In this document: piece by piece, positions 24,501 to 35,084 of the stretch | How positions within the stretch are numbered: the stretch's first letter is position 1 | Layout of the letters: the number at the start of each line of letters is the position of its first letter | DNA from: Cryptomeria japonica | Lineage: Eukaryota; Streptophyta; Pinopsida; Cupressales; Cupressaceae | Assembly: GCF_030272615.1 (NCBI RefSeq) | Contig: NC_081406.1 | Location: 402,084,939 to 402,148,938, forward strand | Direction of reading: 5' to 3' | DNA: 64,000 bases | Notes under the pieces: generated by a model | Databases searched by the model: none | The model's input: only the letters and a program-made list of their open reading frames with translations | Told to the model about the DNA's origin: nothing | Program-made: the position numbers and the translations under genes

Positions 24501-25612
24501 GTCCTAGGATGTGGTACCAGAAATTTGATACATATGTGTTGAGTTTGGGATTTGAACGTTCTAAATCAGATCACTGTGTTTATTATAAATCTTATGGTGA
24601 TCATTTCTTATTCATTGCATTGTATGTTGATGATATGTTATTCATTGGTAAAGGGAAAGGTATGATTTTAGAACTGAAGTCTCAGCTCGCTGCTAAATTT
24701 GAAATGAAAGATCTTGGTGCAGCAAAGCACATTCTTGGGATGGAAATTAGAAGAGATAGGGTGAACAGAAAGCTATGGCTAGGCCAGAGTAAGTATGTGA
24801 ATTCAGTGTTACAGAGTTTCAACATGCAGAATTGTAGACCATTGAGTGTTCCTTTTACAGTTGGAATGAAACTATCTATTTTAGATTGTCCTACATCCCC
24901 ATTGGAGATGGAAGACATGAGCAGAGTGCCTTACCAGAGTGCGGTTGGAAGCTTGATGTATGCAATGGTCTGTACTAGACCAGACATTGCCCAAGCAGTG
25001 GGAGTACTTTCTAGATATATATCTAATCCTGGTAGAGTTCATTGGGATGCAGTCAAAAGAGTCTTCAGATATTTGAAGGGCACTTCAGAGTATTCTTTGT
25101 GTTATCATGGTAATTCAGTTGGAGACATGACTTCCCTTGATATCCATGGTTATGTGGATTCAAATTGGGCAGGTGATATTGATAGCAGAAGATCCACCAG
25201 TGCTTATGTGTTTACTTTGTTTGGTGGTGCAATTAGTTGGATGAGTAAGTGACAGGCTGTGGTTTCTTTATCCACTACTGAAGCAGAGTATATGGTAGCT
25301 ACTCATGCTTGTAAAGAGGCCATTTGGCTTAAGAGACTATGTTTGGATATTGGAATAAAACAAGGTACAGTGACAGTTTACTGTGACAGTCAGAGTGCAA
25401 TTAGCCTAGCTAAGAACCTGACATTTCATGCCCGGACCAAACATATTGATGTTCAGTATCATTCTGTTAGAGATATGGTCGAAGATGGTAGGGTGAAGCT
25501 GGTTAAGGTGGAAACTTTGATGAATGTTGCAGATGCTTTAACTAAGGCTGTAAGCACAGAGAATTTCAGATGGTGTTCAGAGTCTATGGGCCTTATGGCC
25601 CCTAGCAATTGA
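21569..25612 (+). pseudogene. Cop4 gag-pol polyprotein, one frame with four in-frame stops
   Basis: All domains are in one frame from ATG 21569. They are gag (residues ~1-215), zinc knuckle CWNCGKPGHIHKDC (from residue 233), protease IDSGAS (Asp287), GAG-pre-integrase (~440-480), and integrase with Asp514, Asp577 and Glu613, the D,D-35-E spacing. RT has YVDDM at 24623-24637, and RNase H has CDSQSAISLAKN and HARTKHIDVQYH. The frame is interrupted only by TAA 23765, TAG 23801, TGA 24158 and TGA 25250; I find no frameshift. The length is normal for copia. The gag pattern (KFNGSNFEMWKLKM) resembles the Tnt1/Tork lineage. The ATG lies in LTR-derived sequence, so the first few residues may not be original. 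Confidence 0.95.
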
Positions 25613-25656
25613 TTCATTGTGTTGACATTCTCTTCCGCTCCTGCAAGGTGTTCGAC

Positions 25657-25668
25657 AAGTGGGAGATT
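25657..25668 (+). other. Cop4 polypurine tract
   Basis: AAGTGGGAGATT directly precedes the 3' LTR TGTTGAG at 25669. Confidence 0.8.
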
Positions 25669-26562
25669 TGTTGAGAAAATTAGTGTCTCAACCTTGCATT
25701 TATGCGAGGTTACTATTTATAGTAAGTTTTCATTTGAGCACGAAATGGTGCGAAACTCTCCCTGAAGCTTCTGGTTGGCTAGATAAGCATTCCGGTAAAG
25801 TTTCGTCGCAAGGTCACAGCTAGTTTTGAAGATATTAAAGTTTTCATCTTGGAGGGGTGCAATAAAATATTTAAACTTAATTTTGGGGACTTTAGAGGCT
25901 CCAAAATGCCCTGAAAAGTGGCCGTAACCGGCGAAGCCGGTTACGAGGTGATAGAGCACTTCGCGAGCTTTCCGGCGCTTCAAACGGTTCGTCAATCGGA
26001 CACCCGGTTCTCAAGTTATGGCCTCTGGAAGTTTGTACTCCTGAAATAGGAAAAATAATTTGTATCGGATACATAAATGAGCGGTAAAAGGGAGCGACAT
26101 GTGTTGATGTGTGCTTTAACATGTCATAGGAAATCTAGAAGGGAGATAAGGTCGGCTACACTTTATTGGGTGGTTTTAGCCCATGGTTTTGTAATACCGT
26201 TTGATGGTTTCTTGTATTGTATCTCCTATTTATGAGGTGTGTGAGATAGAGGTTGTGTGAAAGAGTCTTATGGCTATTGAGTTGCCTCTGAATCTCTGAT
26301 TAGTGGTACTCCTGCGAAGAGCTTGCTCTGCAAGTATTTTGTAATCTGTTTTTGATTGCTGAATAAAATATTGAGCTACTTTTGGAGGGTGGGGTTTTTC
26401 TCCCGAAAGGGTTTTCCCCACGTAAATCATTGTGTTGTGGTATGAATGCTATTATATCTATTTCCATTTTCTGTAACTGTTGTAATGATCTAAAAAAGTT
26501 TTGCATTACCCTCCTCTCAAGGTTAGTGTAGGAAGTTGTTTCCACTACTTAACTTCCTTACA
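25669..26562 (+). repeat. Cop4 3' LTR (complete)
   Basis: This 894-bp LTR runs from TGTTGAG to CTTACA. It contains a perfect hairpin (CGTAACCGGC, loop GAA, GCCGGTTACG) at about 25922-25945 that is missing from the 5' LTR. Confidence 0.95.
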
Positions 26563-26567
26563 GAAAC

Positions 26568-27193
26568 TCGGTAAACCCTTCTGTTTACTCTGTTCTTCGA
26601 CTGTTCACTAATAACCTTCTCGGTGACCTCTTTGTGTCTCTGTAATAGTCTTCCTTCATGCATACACACTTCTATCTCATTGTATCTCTTATCACATCAT
26701 ATCATGTCATATCATATCATATATCCAACCCTAGAATCATGCTGTATATATAGATCTCTTATAGCGGTGATTTGATTCATTGCTTCAATCTTACAAAAAG
26801 ATTCTTCGATTAAACAAAATTTCTCATAGGTTAGATTGATCTTGTAATCATACACAATCTCCTAGTGCAATTTCCAATGCAAAAATGGTTAGATGTGCCT
26901 CGATCTTGTAACACGTTTTCATGTGCATGTCCAGGTTCAATGTATCTAGTAAGACATTTCACTTGGTGAATATCAACTTGGTGAGTTAATTATACCACTT
27001 GGTAGCCATGAACCTTTACTCGGTAAACAGCTCGATGAATACTATGTTCTGTGACTGCTTTCTTTAGTAACTGACTAGACTATTCATACTGACTTCTCTG
27101 TGTGTACCGACTGCATGATTCGGTAATACTAACCGACTAGAATATATTATGACTTTGGATATGAAACTAATGGCAATTTGATAAGTAGTAACA
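26568..27193 (-). repeat. TO2 3' LTR, right part (after Cop4)
   Basis: It continues the TO2 LTR with CTCGGTAAACCC, matching 33473 onward, and ends at GTAGTAACA (27193) followed by the PPT. A TATA-like run (minus strand) lies at 26743-26753. It retains a ~40-bp stretch near the junction with the left part that the 5' LTR lacks (near 33413). Confidence 0.85.
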
Positions 27194-27574
27194 ATCTCCC
27201 CTTTTGACATTAGTTGAGATGTTTGACAAAAACTACTTACAAAGTCATAACTAAAAAAATATATATACTTGACAAAATGAGTATACTTGACAATATGTAC
27301 AATAGTCAATAGTATATGTAGATATACTCCCCTTATCATTATCCTATACATAACTCTAAATTTTGCATGTTTGGTTTGGTTCTATACTGTACTTATGTGC
27401 TTTGAATGCTCTGTATATTCTGCTCGGTAGACTCCCCTTGTATACAATACTCAAAATTGTGTTATCAAAACTGTACTATTCTCCAAGTGTAGAATTACTC
27501 CCCCTTTGCTGGGCTTTCCACTCCTGTGTAGTAACATAATATTACACTCCCCCTTTTTGACAAACATTAAAAAC
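27194..27574 (-). other. TO2 3' UTR with about five PPT-like tracts
   Basis: The tract next to the LTR is 27194-27206 (minus CAAAAGGGGAGAT). Similar purine runs (plus-strand CTCCCC(C)TT) occur near 27327, 27431, 27501 and 27547. No ORF is seen between the ORF2 stop and the LTR. Confidence 0.7.
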
Positions 27575-30500
27575 TTAATGTGCATCTGAAGGCGGTAACT
27601 GATCAAAAATAGTCTTATACTTGGTCCGGGCGTCAGTGAGGGTGACTGAGAGTGAGTCCTTGAGACTTTCCATTAAAGAGTTTTGCGATTGAATATTAGA
27701 TAAGAGTGATATCAAGCCATCAAGAGTCCTTCCCTCTTGGGTAGTTGATAAGCTTGTAGCTTGGTTAAGCTTCTCTTGGACTGATGAGAGATGAGGAAGG
27801 AATAATGTTTGAAGGGTCGTTATATCCATCCTAATTTTATGCTCTTCATTCCTCAGTTCTAACTGTTGAGCCATGAGCTGTTTTAGCTTTTTGTAAAAAG
27901 TCTGAACTGAATTAGGCTTAGTGGTCAACTTGGAGGAGAGATTGGTGATCTCTTTCTCAATTGCATCAGTTTTATTTTTGATGTCTTTAATAAATAAAGA
28001 AAATGTAAACAATTTCTGGAATAAATAAAGAATGTGCTTGAGTTGAGGGGTCAACTCAGCAATGAATTTGACAAGTTTTACCTTGCCAACAACAATTGAT
28101 TTTTGGACTTCCTCTATCATTTTTGCTATGAGCTCTTAATCCTTGAGCTTGCTGAGGTATTCGGATGCATCAACTCGAGATGTTTCAATCTGATTAAGGA
28201 GTTCATCCAACTGAATATGGATGGCTGCATCGGTTGACACTGTTGCTGATGGTAGCATTTCTGTGAGCAGTGTCCTAACCTTTTGAAGTACCTTGTTCTT
28301 TTTCTGTATTGCAAGTTGTTTCTCATGTTCGGCCTTTTCTTTGCATAGTTCACTGAATTCAGTGAGTGCTTGCCCTTTTAATTTGGAGATCTCGACATTG
28401 GGCAACACGATCGGTTTAGATAAGTCAAATTTAAAACCATGCTTTCTCACCTTTTTCTCTTTTCCTTTTGTCTGGGGCACTAAGATAAGTGCTTGTGAGG
28501 CTTGCTGTCCCTCAGTAGGTTGCTCAGTAGATGCAACACTTTGCACTATTCCTGTAGCAGTTGTAGTGTCTTTGGATGGCTCGGTGCCAGGGGTCTCTGC
28601 TGTAATATTTGCTATGTTTTTCTGTTCCTGAGACGATTGATCTTTTGTTGTGTCTGCTGCAGCTTCAGACTAGTTACCTGTATCTTCTGCAGCTTTAGAT
28701 TTGGTACCTTCAATAACTTGTTCGGTGTCCTTGGGGGCTTCAGTTGGTACTGTTGGCTTCACCGGCGGATAAGGCTGAACTTGTTCTAAGACCGATTCAC
28801 TAGACACAAGTTTTGCATAAGTGGTGCCTTCAATCATTTCTTGTTCCGGTGCAGCTTCATCCATTACATCTTCATCAATTTGTATTGTGTCAATCGGGTC
28901 TGGACCTTGCTCGGTGACATCTGGATCTTGCTCAGTGACATCAACAATTTCAATTTGAGATTGTTCATTGACATCCTTTTGTTTGAAGATCTCCTACCAC
29001 TTGGCCTTAGTCTCATTCTCCACATCAATATATAGCCCATTCATCAATTTTAAGGCTCTCTATTTCACAAGAAATTTTGAATTGTATGTGGACAAATGCT
29101 CCTTGATTTCAGCTACAGACATGTCAGGAAATAAGTGGACAAGACTTCTTTCTCTTATTTGTCTCTCTAAATCCATTGCATATTTCCATCTGTTATCAAT
29201 ATGTGAGTAGAGTTCACTTGGAAGTGACTTTGCTAGTTCCAATGGTGCTAACCGAGACTTTAGAAGTGTACATATGACAACTTCTTTAATCTAGCATTTC
29301 TCATCATTGTTCCTAGACTCATACTTAACATATCTGAATCCTGCAAATCCACTGTATTCCTTAAGATTGGCACAAAAGTTTTCAACACTGTGAATGTTTG
29401 CCTTTTTGCTCTTCACAATCTGGAATTTGTTAGCATCATCAGACTCTGTATCACTCGACTCTTTTGCCAAAATGAGTCTCCGAGTAGATTTCTTGTAAGT
29501 CTTTGTTAACTTAGGAGTGGCAACAGTCTTTTGTTTCTTGCTCGGTGATGTAGCTGATGCTCTAGTGTTGGGTCTCTTTGTTGGTGGAGTCGATAGGGCC
29601 TTTGTAATGTCCTATTTCTTTCTTTTTAGAACTTTTCCTTTTGGCAACTCTGTGCTCAATGTTATTGCAGCCTCCTGTGCTTTTGATTCTTCCTTGGTAA
29701 TGGCAAGATTGCCTTTGACAAGTGTAGATGAGGATTCTTCTCTGAATTTCTCAGACAAAGCTTTTATCATCTTTGTTGCTTTCCTTGTAGCCTTAGGAAC
29801 TATAATGCTCATTTTTACTTTCTCCTTTACCTCTTCATAGGTTCCATACCTTAGTTCAGTTGCATGCCTTGGCAATGATATGTAGGCATTAATTTGTTGC
29901 TATGTGATGTCATAATCAATTTCATAACCCATTGGTTGCAATGACTGAATCCTTGGTTCAACAGCATTTACATAGCAGTAATCAGTGTCGACTTCAAAAC
30001 AAATATTGTCCTTGTATTTTTCAACCAGCTGTGGTGGGATCCTGTACCTGTTGTGCATTTTCTCTTGGAATTTGCTAAAGTAATCATCCATGACATCATT
30101 AAATTTATCTCCTAACTTCTTGATGTAATCATTGATCTGATGGGTGATAGGTCGGTGTAGCTCCCATACTACTTTACCGACTGAGGGGAAGAACTTTTCA
30201 AAATAGAAAAACATATAGATAAGTAGTGAACCGAACTTGAGTGTCTTTGCTGAGTTGTTCTTCTTCGGCTTCCTTATTGTGTTCAGGTTCTCAAATAAGT
30301 TCTTTAGTAGTACTTCACACAAGTCTACTTGCATTCCCTTCTTTACTATTTTCTAGGCCAGGTCCACTGTAGCACATGGTACACTATTTTCCCTTGCAGA
30401 TTGGAAGAAATAGTAACCAATGACTCTGATTGCAAATTTCAGTTCAGCATCAGTGACATTATTCAATTTTAGTCCTTGGTAATCAGATTCTACTCTGGTT

Positions 30501-30973
30501 AGACTGATTAGCTCCTTTTGTGATATCATTTTCTGTGCATGAGCATGATCGTAGATGGGATAGCTAGTGATCAGATGAATGACTTCCTTCATGATCTTGA
30601 ACGGTTGCTCTTGTAGCCACATGAAATCATCATGTACTCTACTCAATACAAACTTAACCCATTGGGGTTTGAACACATGAGGATAGACTAGGGCTTCAAT
30701 TAATCCCTTGATTCTGATATGTTCAAATTTACTATCCAGTTTGTCGTCAGTGCACAGTTCATCATATGTGTTACTAATCTCTACATGACCGAGTTCCTCA
30801 ACACAACACTTGGTAAAGAATCTGACATCTTCTATCAATAAGACTCGATCCGGGATGAGTGAAAATGTAGTTTTATCATCCGATTCTGAGGTGACTTTAG
30901 GAGTTAGGGAATACTTCAGAGATGGCTTCTCCACATTTTGGACAACTACAGGGTCTTGGATCTTGGGCGCCAT
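27575..30973 (-). pseudogene. TO2 ORF2, ~1,130-codon retroelement protein of unknown function
   Basis: I do not recognise it. From ATG 30973 (good context, CCATGGCG) to TAA 27575 every open piece (30355-30973, 29900-30334, 29612-29875, 29060-29242, 28670-28864, 28136-28546, 27575-28120) is in the same frame. They are separated by stops only, mostly TAG/TAA, although 29243-29611 is less clear. The N-terminal domain shares with TO1 and TO4 the motif CVEELGH, then FVLSRVHDDFMWL, a Lys/Thr-rich helix, LTR…GLKLNNVTDAELKFA and VIGYYF. A short block with RIPPQLVEKY follows. The middle is Lys/Ser/Thr-rich and low-complexity. The end (28120-27575) is predicted helical or coiled coil. There is no signal peptide, membrane span or nucleic-acid enzyme motif. 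It could be an env-position ORF or a captured host gene. Confidence 0.8.
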
Positions 30974-31036
30974 GGTAGATCTCGAGTAAAAATTTGACAG
31001 GTTATCCTTAGGGTTTACAAGTAGCTTACTCTTCAC

Positions 31037-31527
31037 ACTCGGTAGACACTAGCAATTTGACTAGATCAGAAACCAGCTAAACAGTGTGAATAGATTGATG
31101 TAAATACCTTGAAAATTCGCTCTGAATGAAATTTGGTCGCTTTGATTCGCTCTCCTCTGCTTCTCAAAAACTTGGGTGAATGAAAATGACCACGAAAATA
31201 CTTTTAAGTACTCAAAAATACCTTATCGGGCTCTGTGCAAGTTAGGTCATGGTATTAAATGCACTTGGTTCACCTTTTACCGATTTACTTCATTTTTTGT
31301 TTTCACCGAGTATTCAACTTTGCTTTGTTAACCGACTTGACAGGTTTCTTGTATACACCGACTTGACAGGTTTCCTATATACACCAACTTGACAGGTTTC
31401 CTGTATAGTATACTAACTGACTAATTGCATCTTAACTATGCAGATTTTGAATTCTTGTTCATAATAAAATAGGAACTATTATGATTTAACTTTTTAAAGA
31501 ATGCAATCCCTTCATACCTTTTCTTGG
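31037..31527 (-). other. TO2 spacer between ORF1 and ORF2
   Basis: About 0.5 kb lies between the ORF1 stop (31528) and the ORF2 ATG (30973). It contains three near-repeats of 'accgacttgacaggttt' (near 31330-31400). No ORF or other feature was identified. Confidence 0.6.
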
Positions 31528-32880
31528 TTAATTTGAACTAGGTGCACCTAACTCGGTAGGTAAGGTGCTTTCTTCATCAGGCATAATTTCTTTCTTTTTC
31601 CAAATCATCTTGAATTTTTCTTTTATCTCCTTAGTGTCTCTTCTCGGTTGATCTCTGCAATCTCTAGTGAAATGTCCAGCTTTGTGACAATGAAAACATG
31701 CCATACTGGGATTTCTCCATGATCTCTAGTTGTTCATTCCAAACCTTATAAAATAGTTGGCACTTATATGTCCATATCTTCCACAACATTCACACCATAT
31801 CCTCGTATTGTAATCCCATGGTACTGTTGTATATTGTCGGTAAGGATCTGTGTGAGTTTGGTAACATCCAGTGTTTGCTCAGTGTGGATATTTCATGTAG
31901 TTCTTTTGCTTAAACCAGCATCTCTTGGTACTATGTCCATATCTATTGCAGTTTTTACAAAACCCTTTGAATTTTGCCTTCTGATGGTTGTCAACAGACT
32001 TTGTTCTAAATTGATTAGGTATGTGACCATATTTATTGCAATTGTAACAATATCCATTGGACTTAGAGATATTCGGTTGCTTACCTTTTCTGATCTGGCA
32101 TATGTTGGCAGTATGACCTTGATTTCCACAGTAGTAGCAAATAGGCTTATTCCTTTTGATGTTATTTCATTTTTCAGCTTGTTTTGATGATTCTCCTTTC
32201 TCGGTAGTATTATTTCCTTTCTCGGTAGAGTCTTTTCCTTTGTAACCAAGTCCTCCATCTTTGTAGAGTCTTCTTGTATTCAGTTGCTCATCCAACATTT
32301 TTGATGCTTCATAACTCTTCTCCAATGATTCTTTGGATTTATTTTCTATTTCAAGTTCACCAGTCAACCTTGATACTTCAAGTTTCAATGATTGATTTTC
32401 ATCATTCTTCAGAATTGCTTCATGATGAGCATAACCTAGTTGATCTGTCATATTTTTTTGAATACCAGTTAACCTCATGATTTCATCATCCTTATCAATT
32501 ACTAGAGCTTCAAGTTGTTGTATCTCTCTTTGTAGATCTCTTGCTTTATCCTCAGCTCTCCTTAATGCATCTAGATTTTCAGTCATTTGTGTACTGAAAT
32601 GTTCATGTTCTCTTTTCATTGCTTTTAGTTGATCAACCAATGCTTTGTTCTTTTCTTTCAACATTCCAATCATTTCTTCAGTTTCTTTAGATATGCTGTT
32701 CTCAGATGATGTGTCAATTTGTTCCACTAGCTCTTGAGAATCCTGCAAGTCATCAGATAATCTTCTCCTTACTTTCAGAGATTTTTGCATTTGCCTCTGC
32801 ATGTCTGCAATCACTTGATTTGCATTGTCCATCTCTTCTTGAAGATGCACAATCCTCTGAGATTGTTTGTAGCCTTCCAT
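31528..32880 (-). pseudogene. TO2 ORF1, gag-like coiled coil with five CCHC-type knuckles
   Basis: From ATG 32880 to TAA 31528 is one frame of ~450 codons with three internal stops (TGA at 32167 and two further down). The first ~240 residues are charged and helical with a heptad look (MDNANQVIADMQRQMQKSL, IQQLEALVIDKDDEIM), a likely coiled coil. Five CX2CX4HX4C-type units follow. Three are intact (CYYCGNQGHTANIC, CKNCNRYGHSTKRC, CFHCHKAGHFTRDC). Two have the last Cys changed (CYNCNKYGHIPNQF, CECCGRYGHISANY). It is probably the nucleocapsid-like/particle protein of TO elements. Plant copia gag normally has one knuckle. Confidence 0.85.
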
Positions 32881-32928
32881 TGCTAAGATCTTTCTCTTCA
32901 AGTGGTTAAACCCTTTTCCAAGATTCAA

Positions 32929-32940
32929 GCTCTGATACCA
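32929..32940 (-). other. TO2 primer binding site (tRNA-iMet)
   Basis: The minus strand reads TGGTATCAGAGC, a perfect iMet complement, two bases from the LTR edge. Confidence 0.9.
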
Positions 32941-32942
32941 AT

Positions 32943-34098
32943 TGTTAGGCCCAATATAGAAAGCTAATGTACTGAGAGGGGAGGGGTGAATCAGTACTCC
33001 AAAACTTTTCTTTTGTAATAACCTTACTGTTATGCATAAACAAAATAGTGCAGTAACATAAAATAAAACTATAATCAACAGATAACATTCATACATTATT
33101 CACTCCATAACACATATATTTTGGTCACGTAGAAACTCTTGGTTAGAGAGAAAAACTATAGTGGGGATGGCACCCACAACTTCTCTACTGCAATAATAAA
33201 GAATGCTCGATTAGAGCTACATTTAGCTATTTCTGATAGCTTACCCTGTTAGGAGTATTAAGATCAGTTAGATCTACCTTACTAAAGGATTTATACAAAA
33301 CTATATAAGTGTAGTGCCTGGTTAAAGGATTTACAATTTATAGACTTGGTTAGAGTCTTAAACCCTATTAAAGGTTTCTCTTACAACTTCAAAATATTAC
33401 AATATAATCATTCTATGTGCTCTGAATAAGATTACCTAGCTTGTAGCATACCTCGGTAACCCATAATGAAACTCGGTAAACCCTTTTGTTTACTCTGCTC
33501 TTTGACTATTCACTAATAACCTTCTCGGTGACCTCTTTGTGTCTCTGTAATAGTCTTCCTTCATGCATACACACTGCTATCTCATTGTATCTCTTATCAC
33601 ATCATATCATGTCATATCATATCATATATCTAACCCTAGAATCATGTTGTATATATAGATCTCTTACAGCGGTGATCTGATTCATTGCTTTGATCTTACA
33701 GAAAGATTCTTCGATTAAACAAAATATCTCATAGGTTAGATTGATCTTGTAATCATACACAATCTCCTAGTGCAATTTCCAATGCAAAAATGGTTAGATG
33801 TGCCTCGATCTTGTAACACATTTTCATGTGCATGTCTAGGTTCAATGTATCTAGTAAGACATTTCACTTAGTGAATATCAACTCGGTGAGTTAATTATAC
33901 CACTCGGTAGCCATGAACCTTTACTCGGTAAACAGCTCGGTGAATATTGTGTTCTATGACTGCTTTCTTTAGTAACCGACTAGACTGTTCATACCGACTT
34001 CTCTGTGTGTACCGACTGCATGATTTGGTAATACTAACTGACTAGAATATAGTATGACTTTGGATATGAAACTAATGGCAATTTGATAAGTAGTAATA
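32943..34098 (-). repeat. TO2 5' LTR
   Basis: This 1,156-bp LTR runs from TGTTAGGCCC to AGTAATA; the terminal CA is mutated to TA (the 3' LTR has AGTAACA). It is ~40 bp shorter than the 3' LTR because of one internal deletion near 33413. Confidence 0.9.
33648..33658 (-). promoter_or_regulatory. putative TATA box of TO2 5' LTR
   Basis: The minus strand reads CTATATATAC inside the LTR, matching the same position in the 3' LTR (26743-26753). It is assigned by sequence and position only. Confidence 0.4.
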
Positions 34099-35079
34099 GT
34101 TTTCCCTGTTAGGAGCCAAGCCTGTTAAAGCTTTTACAAAAAGTCCTGTTAAGAACAAATCCTATTAGGGACCACACAGTTAAAGGATTGACTATAATGC
34201 CTTGTTAGAAGCAATACCCTATGAGGAGTAACCTTTGTAAAGGATTTAGATTCCAATCTAATGGATCACTTGGTTAGAGGATTTTAATAACACCAAGCTT
34301 GTTAGAGCTTACCTTGTTAGGGGATTTTACTGTTGTAATTATTAGAAAACCACAGGAGTTTGTTGATCTGTTAGAATAGCACTTCAATTTCTTGTTCAGA
34401 TCCTTTTCATGCTCTTATCTTCCTTTACCCAAACTATAGATACATCATCCAGTTCAGCAACCACACACTCAACTGAAACTTTGCCAGCACACTTAACAAA
34501 AACAACCCATCGACCTTATAAAAAAATCAATTAGGTCAATAACACAACAAAAACCTAATTCTCTCATAAAGATTACCAACAAGTCAGTTCAGGTATGACC
34601 ATTGGATTATATAACAATCTCTACACATCTTTCAAGAAATCCTTGACCGTTCCTTGATTACCACTTCATCAAACTTGGTAACTCATCATGCACTTTGCAT
34701 TACATGCAATATACTTGCTCATTCCCTAGATAAAAAAACATTAACTCGACGTGCCAGAAATTCTTTGAAATTGTCTTCATACAATATGCATATGTGTCAT
34801 AATCATTACCGCTCATCATCAGATCATAAACCAATTAACCAATTCACCAGACTTAATCGGTTAGGGTTTATCAAAACAACAGGTAGGGTTTACCAGTTCA
34901 ACTCTCCAATACCTAGCAATATCGGTTCACTCCTCAAACTTACCTATCAATTACAGTTTCCTTTCACTTAGCTCTTCCTACCGGTTACAAAATAACATTA
35001 CAACAATATCATTACCGGTTTATTGACATCAATGACAATATAAGAAATCATTAATGCAATCTTCATGCAAATGCCAACA
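34099..35079 (-). repeat. Cop3 5' LTR, outer part (right of TO2)
   Basis: The first 5 bp (GTTTT) are the TO2 target duplication. From there it matches 12957-13627 of the 3' LTR. After about 34775 it carries ~300 bp of U3 not found in the 3' LTR, ending at GCCAACA (35079). Confidence 0.85.
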
Positions 35080-35084
35080 AAAGT

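Larger units (their letters stand above)
21016..26562 (+). mobile_element. Cop4, near-complete Tnt1/Tork-like copia
   Basis: This 5,547-bp plus-strand element is flanked by perfect 5-bp duplications GAAAC (21011-21015 and 26563-26567) inside the TO2 3' LTR. It has a shortened 5' LTR, a single-frame gag-pol of ~1,350 codons with four stops, a PPT and a full 894-bp 3' LTR. Counting by eye, the alignable LTR parts differ at six sites in about 560 bp, so it is the youngest element here. The primer binding site is missing. Confidence 0.95.
20444..34098 (-). mobile_element. TO2, non-autonomous two-ORF LTR element
   Basis: This is the most complete TO copy. Its parts are 3' LTR (20444-21015 + 26568-27193), 3' UTR, ORF2 (27575-30973), spacer, ORF1 (31528-32880), primer site and 5' LTR (32943-34098). 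Without Cop4 it is about 8.1 kb. It is inserted in the Cop3 5' LTR with flanks GTTTG (20439-20443) and GTTTT (34099-34103). It encodes no protease, RT, RNase H or integrase. Confidence 0.85.
12523..35079 (-). mobile_element. Cop3, Maximus/SIRE-like copia inserted in GypN
   Basis: This element holds 3' LTR, RNase H, RT, integrase, protease, gag, primer site and 5' LTR, all on the minus strand. It is interrupted by SoloLTR5 (gag) and by TO2 (5' LTR); without these it is about 6.9 kb. Its edges are TGATGG (12523) and GCCAACA (35079). The flanking 5 bp are GAAGT (12518-12522) and AAAGT (35080-35084). The host GypN protease frame becomes continuous when it is removed. Confidence 0.85.

Noticed and set aside
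27575-30973. TO2 ORF2 as an envelope gene
   Set aside because: The position would fit, but no signal peptide, membrane segment or fusion-like motif is visible; left as unknown.
31528-32880. Possible host myosin- or tropomyosin-like coiled-coil gene
   Set aside because: It sits directly inside a primer site and LTR, is followed by retroviral-type CCHC knuckles, and recurs in three elements.
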